DNA from: Thermomonospora echinospora
GTDB lineage: Bacteria; Actinomycetota; Actinomycetes; Streptosporangiales; Streptosporangiaceae
Direction of reading: 5' to 3'
NCBI RefSeq assembly: GCF_900108175.1
Contig: NZ_FNVO01000020.1
Span: forward strand, 1-64,000
DNA length: 64,000 nt
Below the pieces are notes generated by a model. That model did no database searches, was not told where the DNA came from, and saw only the letters and a program-made list of their open reading frames with translations. Within the stretch, counting starts at the first letter, position 1. Every line of letters begins with the position of its first letter. Shown here one piece after another: positions 18,397-26,689 of the stretch. Both the position numbers and the translations under genes were made by a program.

Positions 18397-18891
18397 CTAG
18401 CCGGTGGGTGCGGCGGTGCGGCGCCAGGGAAGGAAGCCGGAGACGGGACGGAGGGCGGCCGGGGTGCCGGTGGGCTCGACGGCCAGGATGCGGTCGAAGC
18501 GGAAGGCGCGCACGCCGCGGCGCATGCGACACCAGCCGATGAAGTGCCAGTGGTCGCGGTGGACCAGGCAGGTGACCGGCTCCACCTCGCGGATGGTGAC
18601 GTTGGCGTTGGCGTCGCCGTAGCACAGCCGGACCACCCGGCGCTCGGTGATGGCCTCGGCGATCACCCGGGCGCGGTCGGCGACGGCCTCGGTCAGCGGG
18701 GTGGTCAGCGTGGTGAGGGTGTCGACGACGATGGGGTCGGCGGGGTCGAGGTCGGCGGTCAGGTGGCGCAGGGCGCGGCGGGCGGCGGCCGCCTGCGGGC
18801 CGCTGCCCAGGTGGGCGAGCGAGAGGGCCAGCGCGGCGATCTCGGCCGGGGGGAGGTCGCCGGACCGGGCTGGGGTGCGCTGTTCGTCCAT
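18397..18891 (-). CDS. WYL domain protein lacking the HTH domain
   Basis: 164 residues. The middle and end match the ligand-binding WYL-domain region of YafY-type regulators: LSLAHLGSGPQ helix, ITERRVVRLCYGDANANV, REVEPVTCLVHRDHWHFIGW, RAFRFDRI. The N-terminal winged-helix DNA-binding domain (about 60-80 residues) is missing. It is thus a free-standing WYL sensor or a truncated regulator. ATG 18891 is preceded by TATAAT with only 6 bp between, so transcripts are probably leaderless and the gene is likely still expressed. It converges on the GT39 remnant. Confidence 0.7.
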   Translation of the reverse strand: MDEQRTPARSGDLPPAEIAALALSLAHLGSGPQAAAARRALRHLTADLDPADPIVVDTLTTLTTPLTEAVADRARVIAEAITERRVVRLCYGDANANVTIREVEPVTCLVHRDHWHFIGWCRMRRGVRAFRFDRILAVEPTGTPAALRPVSGFLPWRRTAAPTG

Positions 18892-18892
18892 G

Positions 18893-18910
18893 ATTCGATT
18901 ATACGTTCGA
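18893..18910 (-). promoter_or_regulatory. leaderless promoter with palindrome over the -10
   Basis: On the minus strand TATAAT (18898-18903) is a perfect -10, placing the start at or next to the A of the ATG at 18891. It lies inside a TTCGA-N8-TCGAA inverted repeat, a plausible operator. No convincing -35 is seen. Confidence 0.55.
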
Positions 18911-19066
18911 ACACTGACATCCGGCGGGCCCGCAGGGCAGGCGTTAGGGGTTTCTATCAGGTCGGTGACCTGCTCGGCGGACCAGGGTTTCGTAGGTTAT
19001 CGTCGCGATCATCAGCGTTTGCCCGCCGTCCCTATCCCTGCGACAGGTCGCCTGACAAGGAGCCCG

Positions 19067-20227
19067 ATGACCGTCGTCCTGGTGGTGTTGTGCGTGGTCG
19101 TGGGAGCGCTGGAGCTGTACGCCGGCAAACAGAGCAAGGACCAGGCCAGGGAGTTCGCCGACCGGATCGAGGAGCTGCGCGAGCAGGTCAGCAAGCAGAA
19201 CGGGGTGCTGGTCACGGTCGGCGAGCAGCTGACCGCGGAGCTGTCGCGGGTCAAGCGGGACGTGCTGCCCGGCCTGGACGACCGGCTGCGCCGCAACAGC
19301 GGGCAGATCGAGGAGCTGAGCACGCTGCTGCGGCAGGCCGACGACTACATCAAGGCGCAGGCGACCCGGCTGCACGACCTGGAGCAGCAGCGGGTCACCC
19401 TGGCCGCGCTGCGCCGCAAGCTCACCGACCTGGAGTCCACGGTCCGGTCGGCCCCGCCGCAGGAGCCGCCCGCCGGGCGGCGGCTGGACACCGCGCTGGA
19501 TCGGCTGGCCGACCTGGAGCGCAACGGCACCGAGATCCTGGAGCTGCAGCGCGACCTGACCCGCACGCTGGAGGACGTGGAGGACGTCGTCAGCGACCTG
19601 CTGCACTACGCGGGGGGCGAGCTGGACGAGGCGGTCAGGGCGTCGCTGCGGGGCGGGCGGCCCGGCGGGCGGGCGCTGGTCCCCGGGCGACTGTGGGCCC
19701 GCGACCCGCGGCTGGGGGATGTCCTGACCGACGTGTACGAGCGGTGCCTGCACACGGTCGGGCTCGACGTCCGGCTGCGCACCGGCGAGGGCGAGCCCGG
19801 CGGGCCGCAGCGGCAGCGGTTCTTCCTGTCCGGGCGGAGCCCCGAAGACCTGGCCGGCGGGTTCACCAGCCTGCTGATCTCCACCGGCACCGACCTGAGC
19901 CGGGCCGCGCTGCTGCCCACCGACGTGCGGGTCGCCGGCGCCCCGCATCCGGCCGACCGCCCGGTGCCGCCCGACGAGGCGGCGCTGAAGGCCCTGCTGC
20001 GGGCGATGTACGACAGCGACGGCGCCACCACCCAGATCGGGCCGCTGCTGGCCGTGCGCACCCGCGAGGAGCTGCTGTGCGCGGTGCTGACCCCAGGGCA
20101 GTCGCTGGAGCTGGAGAACGACGAGGTGTTCTGGGACCCGGCCGCCACGGCCCTACGGCTACGGCAGATGGCCGCCCATCAGGTCTGGGAGCTGACGGAC
20201 TGGGCCGGCCAGTTGCCGACCACGTAG
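19067..20227 (+). CDS. membrane-anchored coiled-coil protein, unknown function
   Basis: 386 residues. One N-terminal membrane segment (VVLVVLCVVVGALELYAG, about 2-20) is followed by a long heptad-rich coiled coil (about 25-185: repeated LREQVSK, LRRNSGQIEEL, LRQADDY, RLHDLEQQ types). A globular C-terminal domain (about 215-386) shows no recognisable motif. The ATG at 19067 has AAGGAG 4 nt upstream. The 3' end overlaps the convergent gene at 20179-20874 by 49 bp. Its predicted topology (anchor plus cytosolic coiled coil) recalls bacterial scaffold or septation proteins, but no function can be assigned. Confidence 0.75.
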   Translation: MTVVLVVLCVVVGALELYAGKQSKDQAREFADRIEELREQVSKQNGVLVTVGEQLTAELSRVKRDVLPGLDDRLRRNSGQIEELSTLLRQADDYIKAQATRLHDLEQQRVTLAALRRKLTDLESTVRSAPPQEPPAGRRLDTALDRLADLERNGTEILELQRDLTRTLEDVEDVVSDLLHYAGGELDEAVRASLRGGRPGGRALVPGRLWARDPRLGDVLTDVYERCLHTVGLDVRLRTGEGEPGGPQRQRFFLSGRSPEDLAGGFTSLLISTGTDLSRAALLPTDVRVAGAPHPADRPVPPDEAALKALLRAMYDSDGATTQIGPLLAVRTREELLCAVLTPGQSLELENDEVFWDPAATALRLRQMAAHQVWELTDWAGQLPTT

Positions 20228-20874
20228 GCGCGCACGTCCCCCTCCGGCCCGTTCCCTCCGTTGCGCCCGGTGCGCCCGTCGCCGAACCGGACCGCCAGCG
20301 GGCAGCTGACCGAGCCGGTGACGCGGTCCACCTCCGCGCACAGGCCGATCCCGGCCGCCCGGTCGAGCAGCACCGCCCCCTCCACCGAGCGCACCGCCCG
20401 GACCGCCGCGGGCAACGTCCTGGTGTCGGCGGCGTCGTACAGCTCCTCGAAAATCAGCCGGCGGGCGTACCGCACCAGCGCGGCGGCGTCCACCACCCGG
20501 CTGCCGACCGCCGCCGAGGGCCCGGCGATGACGATGCCGAAGGTCTGCGCCTCCCGGCCGCGCACGTAGATCTCCCGGTCCGGCTGCAGGCCCCGGGTGC
20601 GCGCCCGCTGCCGCAGATGCAGCCCGAAGCCGGTCCCGCCGTCCAGGTAGACCGGCGGGGCGATCACGGCGGGGCCCCGGGCGACCCGCAGCGTCCCGGG
20701 CGAGACCTGCCACTCCGGCAGGAAGAGGCCGACCCCGCGGACCAGCAGCCTCCAGACCGGCCGGGACGTCACGTCCGGTAGGAACTCGCCCCCGGGGCCG
20801 CGCGGACCCGTCTCGGCGGGCTCGGGCGTTCCCCGCCGTTCCCCTGCCGGCACCGGCTCACTGGCGGCCACCAT
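20179..20874 (-). CDS. hypothetical protein
   Basis: 231 residues with no recognised family. After a proline-rich N terminus (about 1-40) comes a compact, Val/Arg/Gly-rich domain (about 45-205: WRLLVRGVGLFLPEW, PVYLDGGTGFGLHLRQRAR, FGIVIAGPSAAVGSRVVDAA, LIFEELYD) and a Gly/Asn-rich C-terminal stretch. There is no signal peptide or membrane span. ATG 20874 is preferred; an upstream ATG at 20949 exists. Codon third positions are GC-rich, as expected for a real gene. It converges with, and overlaps by 49 bp, the coiled-coil gene. Confidence 0.6.
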   Translation of the reverse strand: MVAASEPVPAGERRGTPEPAETGPRGPGGEFLPDVTSRPVWRLLVRGVGLFLPEWQVSPGTLRVARGPAVIAPPVYLDGGTGFGLHLRQRARTRGLQPDREIYVRGREAQTFGIVIAGPSAAVGSRVVDAAALVRYARRLIFEELYDAADTRTLPAAVRAVRSVEGAVLLDRAAGIGLCAEVDRVTGSVSCPLAVRFGDGRTGRNGGNGPEGDVRAYVVGNWPAQSVSSQT

Positions 20875-21008
20875 GCCGCCATCCTGCGTTGCGGAACGGG
20901 CGGGAGACAAGTGCGCCGGCCGGTACATCCGACGCGCGCCGCCGGACACTGCGAACCGGCTGCCGTTCGGTTACCGTTGGACGACCGATCTTCACGAGGG
21001 CGCCGCCG

Positions 21009-21527
21009 ATGAACGTGCAGGACATGATGGTGTTCCGCGACGCCGGGTCGCGGACGGTCGACAAGTACCTGATGTCGTACGAGGCGCACGTCATCGCCGT
21101 ACGGCGGCATCCGGCGGTGCTGCTGCAGCCGGTGGCCGAGACGCTGGGCGGGCTGCTGGTGGCGGCCCTGGTGCACACCTACACGGGTCTGGCCCTGCTG
21201 TGGATCCCCTGGCTGCTGCTGGTGGGCCGGCTGGTGTGGAAGCTCATCGTCTGGTCGATGGAGTTCTTCCTGGTCACCGAGCACCGGGTGATGATGGTCA
21301 GCGGCGTGCTCAACCGCAAGGTGGCGATGATGCCGCTGGGCAAGGTGGAGGACATCAAGCTCGACCGGTCCCCCGTCGGCCGGGTGCTCGGCTACGGAGA
21401 GTTCATCATCGAGTCGGCCGGCGACAAGCAGGCGCTCCGCAACGTCACCTATATGCCGTACCCCGAACAGCTCTATGTGGAGATCTCCTCGATGGTCTTC
21501 GGCGCCGAGGACGAATCCCCCGACTGA
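21009..21527 (+). CDS. PH domain-containing membrane protein
   Basis: 172 residues. Two hydrophobic segments (about 42-75: LGGLLVAALVHTYTGL and LLWIPWLLLVGRLVW) are followed by a bacterial PH (bPH2/YdbS-like) domain (about 82-155) with FFLVTEHRVMMVSGVLN, the KVEDIKLDRSPVGRVLGYG turn and FIIESAG. Proteins of this design sit in the cytoplasmic membrane with the PH domain inside; their ligand is unknown. ATG 21009 has only a weak ribosome-binding site. It lies 149 bp upstream of the flavoprotein operon on the same strand and could belong to it. Confidence 0.82.
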   Translation: MNVQDMMVFRDAGSRTVDKYLMSYEAHVIAVRRHPAVLLQPVAETLGGLLVAALVHTYTGLALLWIPWLLLVGRLVWKLIVWSMEFFLVTEHRVMMVSGVLNRKVAMMPLGKVEDIKLDRSPVGRVLGYGEFIIESAGDKQALRNVTYMPYPEQLYVEISSMVFGAEDESPD

Positions 21528-21676
21528 TCCGTGGGCAAATGACCGAAAATCCCGATCCGGGCGGGACATTGTCCTCACTGATCGGGGACACCGGCCCTAT
21601 CGCGCAATCCTCCCAACCGCATCTAGGGTTTGGGCATCCAACGAGGTAGACGTAAATCTCGGCCCAGGGAATCGAC

Positions 21677-23206
21677 ATGCGTTCCAGCCCGCCCTCCCGT
21701 GGTGATCTGACTCCCGAACTCCTGCAGACGTCTCAGTGGACCGACGAACTGCTGCACGGCGCCGGAATACCGGTGCACGACATCCCCTTCGTCACCGTGG
21801 GCGGGGGGATCGGCTCGTTCGTCACGCTCGACTACCTTCGCGTCTACGGTGTACCGACCGGCAGTCTGCGGGTCCTGTCGAACATCGACACGCCCTGGGA
21901 GACCTACGAGTACCTCACCCGGGTCTCACAGATCCCGCGGCCGGAGCGGATCCGGTCCGACTCCTCCTCGCGGCCCGACAACCTGTGGGGCTTCCCCTCC
22001 TACGCGCTGGAGGAGGCGTGGCGCGACAAGTCGCTGCGGCACCTGCGGCAGGTCGCCACCGAGCCGATCTTCGACGACTACTGGACGCCGCGCGCCGGCA
22101 CCGTCTTCCAGAACCTGGAGCGGGAGGCCAAGCGCATCTCCTACTGGGACATGCTCGTCAAGGGGCAGGTCCGCATGGTGCGGCGCCGGGTGGGCGGGGG
22201 CTACTTCACCGTCCTCACCCCGCCGGAGGGGCTCAGCGCGACCCGGAGGGTGGCGTTCCGCTCCCGGTACGTGCACCTGGCGATCGGCTACCCGGGCCTG
22301 CGGTTCCTGCCTGACCTGCAGGACTTCCGCGAGCGCTACCAGGACTACCACCACGTGGTGAACGCCTACGAGCGGCACGAGCACGTCTACGAGACCCTCA
22401 AGACCCGGCCGGGCGTGGTGGTGGTGCGCGGCGGCGGCATCGTCGCCTCCCGGGTGCTCCAGCGGCTGATGGACGACCGGGAGAAGTACGGCCTGCAGAC
22501 GCAGATCCTGCACATCTTCCGCACGTTCGTCACCGGGTCGCACGGACCGGGCGTCTTCATGCGGCGGCGCGGCGGCGACGGCTGGGCCTACCAGGGCTTC
22601 AACTATCCCAAGTCGGTGTGGGGCGGCCAGCTCAAGGCCCAGATGCGCAAGCTGGACGGCGAGGACCGCGCCAAGCTCTACAAGAACATGGGCGGCACCA
22701 ACACGCCCAGGCGGCGGCGCTGGCAGCAGCAGATGGCCAAGGGCCGCCGGGAGAACTGGTACCACGCCTTCCAGGGTGTGGTCGACAAGGTCGAGCCCAG
22801 CCCCGACAACCGGTTGGTCAGCCATGTGCGCAGCGACGACGGCCAGCTGCGGCAGTACGCGTCGGACTTCATCATCGACTGCACCGGGCTGGAGGCCGAC
22901 ATCACCGAGCACCGGGTGCTGGCCGACCTGCTGCAGCACAGCGGGGCGGGCCGCAATCCGCTGGGCCGGCTGGAGGTGGAGCGGCACTTCGAGGTGAAGG
23001 GCACCGCCAGCGGCGACGGCGCGCTGTACGCCTCCGGGGCGGCCACCCTCGGCGGCTACTTCCCCGGCGTGGACACCTTCCTCGGCCTGCAGATCGCCGC
23101 CCAGGAGATCGCCGACGACCTGGCCCGCCGGGGCTTCTGCAAGAAGCTGGGACCGCTGCGTTCCACCTCGCAGTGGCTCAAGTGGGCCCGTAACAAGGCC
23201 ATCTGA
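21677..23206 (+). CDS. FMO-like Rossmann flavoprotein/oxidoreductase, function unknown
   Basis: 509 residues with two dinucleotide-binding motifs: FVTVGGGIGSFVTLDYL at residues ~37-55 (FAD-type) and VVVVRGGGIVASRVL at ~250 (NAD(P)-type). A later DFIIDCTGLE strand is typical of flavin-monooxygenase-like and thioredoxin-reductase-like folds. The C-terminal part (ALYASGAATLGGYFPGVDTFLGLQIAA) contacts FAD in such enzymes. Unusual basic/aromatic inserts (RRRRWQQQMAKGRRENWYH) fall between the two motifs. It is the first gene of a five-gene set and ends 26 bp before the next start. Flavin binding and substrate are inferred only. Confidence 0.7.
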   Translation: MRSSPPSRGDLTPELLQTSQWTDELLHGAGIPVHDIPFVTVGGGIGSFVTLDYLRVYGVPTGSLRVLSNIDTPWETYEYLTRVSQIPRPERIRSDSSSRPDNLWGFPSYALEEAWRDKSLRHLRQVATEPIFDDYWTPRAGTVFQNLEREAKRISYWDMLVKGQVRMVRRRVGGGYFTVLTPPEGLSATRRVAFRSRYVHLAIGYPGLRFLPDLQDFRERYQDYHHVVNAYERHEHVYETLKTRPGVVVVRGGGIVASRVLQRLMDDREKYGLQTQILHIFRTFVTGSHGPGVFMRRRGGDGWAYQGFNYPKSVWGGQLKAQMRKLDGEDRAKLYKNMGGTNTPRRRRWQQQMAKGRRENWYHAFQGVVDKVEPSPDNRLVSHVRSDDGQLRQYASDFIIDCTGLEADITEHRVLADLLQHSGAGRNPLGRLEVERHFEVKGTASGDGALYASGAATLGGYFPGVDTFLGLQIAAQEIADDLARRGFCKKLGPLRSTSQWLKWARNKAI

Positions 23207-23232
23207 ACCCGTCTCGAGAAGGGAGGTCCGCC

Positions 23233-23676
23233 GTGCTACCCACGTTGTCCGGCCGGATCCAGACCCGGCTGTTCCTGCTCGCGACGGTCGGCCTGGTCGT
23301 CACCGCGCTGATCGTGCCGGTGCTGCCCGGCGCGGGATCGGCCGCGCTGGGCGACCGCTACCGGACCGGCCTGGTGGTACTGGCCTCGGTCGCCGTGCTG
23401 GGGGTCTGCTGGGAGCTGCTCTACCACTTCCTCATGCAGTTCCGCTGGGAGAAGGACTGGCCGACGCTATTCGGCCTCCTCACCCTGGTCCCGGAGGGCC
23501 TGCTGCTGTGGGGCCTGCTGGAGCTGGACGTGGTGCCGGGCATCACGGCCGGCCCGCCCGCCGCGACCTTCTGGATCCACTTTGCGGTGGTGTGGCTGGC
23601 GGTCTGGCTGGTCGCCAACGGGCCGATGCGGGTGCCGTTCGTCCGCTGGCGGTTCCGGGGAGGGCGGCTGGTATGA
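23233..23676 (+). CDS. four-TM membrane protein, unknown function
   Basis: 147 residues starting at GTG 23233 (GGGAGG 6 nt upstream). Four hydrophobic helices are visible: about 11-31 (LFLLATVGLVVTALIVP), 45-68 (LVVLASVAVLGVCWELLYHF), 77-100 (LFGLLTLVPEGLLLWGLLEL) and 112-130 (IHFAVVWLAVWLVANG). No family was recognised. Its stop overlaps the start of the FHA gene (ATGA), so the two are translationally coupled, and the product may be a membrane partner of the FHA protein or the antiporter. Confidence 0.75.
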   Translation: MLPTLSGRIQTRLFLLATVGLVVTALIVPVLPGAGSAALGDRYRTGLVVLASVAVLGVCWELLYHFLMQFRWEKDWPTLFGLLTLVPEGLLLWGLLELDVVPGITAGPPAATFWIHFAVVWLAVWLVANGPMRVPFVRWRFRGGRLV

Positions 23677-25004
23677 GCCGGCTCGACCAAGGCTCCCCGG
23701 CCGCCGCTCCCCCGTCCTCCGCATCCGCCGGTCCCGTGGTCCGGCCGCTGCCCGGGGGCGGGCTGGTCGCGCACGCCGCCGGGATGCTGCTGGCCTGCGA
23801 CGCGGACGGCGAACTGGCCGACCGGCTGCTGGCGGCGCTGCGGCTGGCGGCCGAGAGCGGCGCGGACCCGAACGCCGGACGACTGCTGATCCACCACGTG
23901 GCCCGAGCGCTGGCAGGCTCGATGGGCGAGTCCATGGCCGCCTGTGCGGTCGCCGGTCCCGCCGACGGCGGCGCGGCGGTGCTGGTCTCCGGCGCCGCCA
24001 TCGTCACCGTGTCCGGTGGCGAGGGCGAGGTGACGCTGGGCGGCCGTACCGCGCTGACCTGGACCGACCGTTTCGTGAGCGGGCCGGTGAGCCGGATCGA
24101 GCTGCGGCTGCCCGGAGCGGGCCAGGCCGATCCGCGCAGCCGGCTGGACGCCGGGGTGGTGCCCGGCGGCGGCCTGGAATGGCTGGCCGACGCACCGGCC
24201 CACGCGGCGTCGCCGGGCCGGCCTGCCGCGTCCCGCCCGGCCGCCCAGCCGCAGCAGGCGCAGCAGGCGCTGCTGCGGCCGGAGGTCCCGACCGACCCCC
24301 GCCAGGGAGCGTCCGGCCCGAGTGCGCCGATGCCGGTGGAGGCTCCCACCGCGCGCGGCGTGCCGCCGGTGCCGGCCGAGGCCGCGCCGCGACCGGCGCC
24401 CGGCGACATCCCGCCCGACGACATCCGCTCCCAGCCGTTCGAGTCGGTGCTGCTGATCCAGCCCGCCGACGCGCCCGCTCCCCCACCGCCACCGCCGGCC
24501 ACCCGGTTCGACCCGGAGCCTGACTCCCGTCCGGAGGTGTGGGGCGGTGACTGCAAGAACGGCCACTTCAACGACCCCCGCGCGCACTACTGCGGGGTCT
24601 GCGGCATCGCCATGGGGCAGCTGACGGTCATCCCCCGCCGCGGCCCGCGGCCGCCGCTGGGCGTGCTGCTGATGGACGACGGCATGGCGCTGCGGCTGGA
24701 CGCCGACTACGTGATGGGCCGCGACCCCGAACGCGCCGAGCAGGTGACCGCGGGCAAGGCGCGGCCCGCCCGGGTCGACGACCAGAGCGGGTCGGTGTCG
24801 CGGCGGCACCTGCAGGTGCGGCTGCACGACTGGGACGTCGAGCTGGTGGACCTGGGCTCGGTGAACGGCACGTACGTGATGCCGCCGGGTGAGAGCGAGT
24901 ACCGGCAGATCCCTGCCAGCCAGCCCTTCCAGATCCACCCTGGCACCATGGTGCGGCTCGGCGCCTCGCGCAGCTTCCGCTACGAGTCGCATAGGAAACA
25001 CTGA
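23673..25004 (+). CDS. zinc-ribbon and FHA domain protein
   Basis: 443 residues in three parts. The N-terminal domain (about 20-170) has no known family. A Pro/Ala/Gln-rich linker runs from about 180-285. The C terminus begins with a Cys/His cluster (DCKNGHFNDPRAHYCGVCG, about 292-311) that looks like a zinc ribbon, then an FHA domain (about 325-440) with the phosphothreonine-binding signature: GRDP, SVSRRH and SVNGTYV. FHA domains bind pThr peptides, and a Ser/Thr kinase is encoded two genes downstream. Its start overlaps the upstream stop and its stop overlaps the antiporter start (TGATG). Confidence 0.88.
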   Translation: MSRLDQGSPAAAPPSSASAGPVVRPLPGGGLVAHAAGMLLACDADGELADRLLAALRLAAESGADPNAGRLLIHHVARALAGSMGESMAACAVAGPADGGAAVLVSGAAIVTVSGGEGEVTLGGRTALTWTDRFVSGPVSRIELRLPGAGQADPRSRLDAGVVPGGGLEWLADAPAHAASPGRPAASRPAAQPQQAQQALLRPEVPTDPRQGASGPSAPMPVEAPTARGVPPVPAEAAPRPAPGDIPPDDIRSQPFESVLLIQPADAPAPPPPPPATRFDPEPDSRPEVWGGDCKNGHFNDPRAHYCGVCGIAMGQLTVIPRRGPRPPLGVLLMDDGMALRLDADYVMGRDPERAEQVTAGKARPARVDDQSGSVSRRHLQVRLHDWDVELVDLGSVNGTYVMPPGESEYRQIPASQPFQIHPGTMVRLGASRSFRYESHRKH

Positions 25005-26689
25005 TGCGCGTCGACATCCTGCTGCTGGACATCGTCGTCGTGCTGGTGCTGGCCCGGCTGCTGGGCGCGGGGGCACGGCTGGTCGGGCAGCCGCCGGTGA
25101 TCGGGGAGATCCTGGCCGGGATCCTGCTCGGGCCGACGCTGCTGGGCGACCTGGTCGGCGAGGACCTGTTCCCCGCCGACCTGCGGCCGGTGCTCAAGGG
25201 CCTGGCCGACGTCGGCCTAGTGCTGTTCATGTTCGTGGTCGGCATGGAGCTGGACCAGAAGCTGGTGCGCGGCAAGGGCCGGGTGGCCGCGAGCGTGTCG
25301 CTGGGTTCGACGCTGCTGCCGTTCGGGCTGGGCTGCCTGGTGGCGCTGTGGCTGGCCGACGACCACGACCAGGGCAGGACGCTGCCGTTCGTGCTGTTCT
25401 TCGGCGCGGCGATGTCGGCGACCGCGTTCCCGGTGCTGGCCCGCATCCTCACCGACCGCGGGATGCACCGCACCCGGCTGGGCGGCCTGGCGCTGGCCTG
25501 CGCGGCGATCATCGACGTGCTGGCGTGGACGGTGCTGGCGGTGGTGGTGGCCCTCGCGGGGGCCGGCGGGTCGGGCCAGTGGCACGTGGCGCTGGCCGTG
25601 CCGTTCGCGCTGGTGATGTTCCTGGGCGTGCGGCCGCTGCTGCGGCGGCTGGTGCCCGCCTACGAACGGGCCGGGCGGCTGACGCCCAACCTGCTGGCTC
25701 TGGTACTCATCGGACTGTTCGCCTCGGCGTGGGCGACCGAGTGGATGCACGTCCACTTCATCTTCGGGGCGTTCCTGTTCGGCGCGGTGATGCCGCGCGA
25801 GGGCGCCGAGCGGCTGAACCACGAGATCCTGGAGCGGCTGGAGCAGCTGGCCGTGCTGTTGCTGCTGCCGATGTTCTTCGTGGTCGCCGGCATGTCGGTG
25901 GACCTGACCACCCTGGACCTGGACAGCGCCGGGGTGCTGGCGGTGATCCTGGTGGCGGCCGTCCTCGGCAAGATCGGCGGGGCGTACGCCGCCGCCCGGC
26001 TGCACCGCCTGCCCACCCGGCAGGCGGCGGCGCTGGCGACGCTGATCAACACCCGTGGGCTGACCGAGATCGTCATCTTGAGCGTCGGCCTGCAGAAGGG
26101 CGTGCTGGACACCGAGCTCTACTCGCTCATGGTGGTGATGGCGCTGGTCACCACCGCCATGACCGGGCCGCTGCTGAACTGGGTCTACCCGACCCGGCAG
26201 GTGGCCCGCGACCAGGCCGAGGCGCAGCGGTCGACGCTCGGCCGGCCGCCGGGCGCCCGCCGTGTCCTGGTCGTCGTGGCAGACCCCGGCGACACCGAGG
26301 GCCTGGCCGAGCTGACCCGCGAGCGGGCGGTCTACGGCGGGCCCTCCGAGGTGGTGCTGGTCCACCTGCGCCCCTATCCGGCCGAGCGGCTGGAGGTCGG
26401 GCTGGGCCTGTCGGCGGAGCTGGCCGAGATGGCCGGCACCATGGCCCGGCTGGAGGAGCTGGCCGCCGAGATCCGCACCGGCGAGCTGGGGGTCCGGGTG
26501 GTCAGCCGGTTCTCCGCCGACGTGGCCGCCGAGTTGCCCGAACTGGTGGCCGACGCCGAACCTGACGTGATCGTCATCGCGCCGACCGTCCCCGGGGAGG
26601 CCGCCGTGCGGCGTGCCGCCGGGCGGCGGGTCATCCTGGTCGACCCGTCCGAGCGCCGCGCCGCCCGGACGGCTGGAAAGGACACCTGA
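25004..26689 (+). CDS. Kef/CPA2-type cation:proton antiporter with cytosolic C-terminal domain
   Basis: 561 residues. The first ~400 form 11-12 membrane helices of the Na+/H+ exchanger (CPA2) family, with the conserved start QPPVIGEILAGILLGPTLLG and MEL..KLVRGKGRVA, plus TRGLTEIVILSVGLQKGVL. The C-terminal ~150 residues (from ARRVLVVVADPGDTEG) resemble a universal-stress-protein fold rather than the TrkA-N/RCK domain of KefB/C, so regulation should differ. The ion could be K+ or Na+. The gene is coupled to both neighbours by 1-bp stop/start overlaps (TGATG). Confidence 0.9.
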   Translation: MRVDILLLDIVVVLVLARLLGAGARLVGQPPVIGEILAGILLGPTLLGDLVGEDLFPADLRPVLKGLADVGLVLFMFVVGMELDQKLVRGKGRVAASVSLGSTLLPFGLGCLVALWLADDHDQGRTLPFVLFFGAAMSATAFPVLARILTDRGMHRTRLGGLALACAAIIDVLAWTVLAVVVALAGAGGSGQWHVALAVPFALVMFLGVRPLLRRLVPAYERAGRLTPNLLALVLIGLFASAWATEWMHVHFIFGAFLFGAVMPREGAERLNHEILERLEQLAVLLLLPMFFVVAGMSVDLTTLDLDSAGVLAVILVAAVLGKIGGAYAAARLHRLPTRQAAALATLINTRGLTEIVILSVGLQKGVLDTELYSLMVVMALVTTAMTGPLLNWVYPTRQVARDQAEAQRSTLGRPPGARRVLVVVADPGDTEGLAELTRERAVYGGPSEVVLVHLRPYPAERLEVGLGLSAELAEMAGTMARLEELAAEIRTGELGVRVVSRFSADVAAELPELVADAEPDVIVIAPTVPGEAAVRRAAGRRVILVDPSERRAARTAGKDT

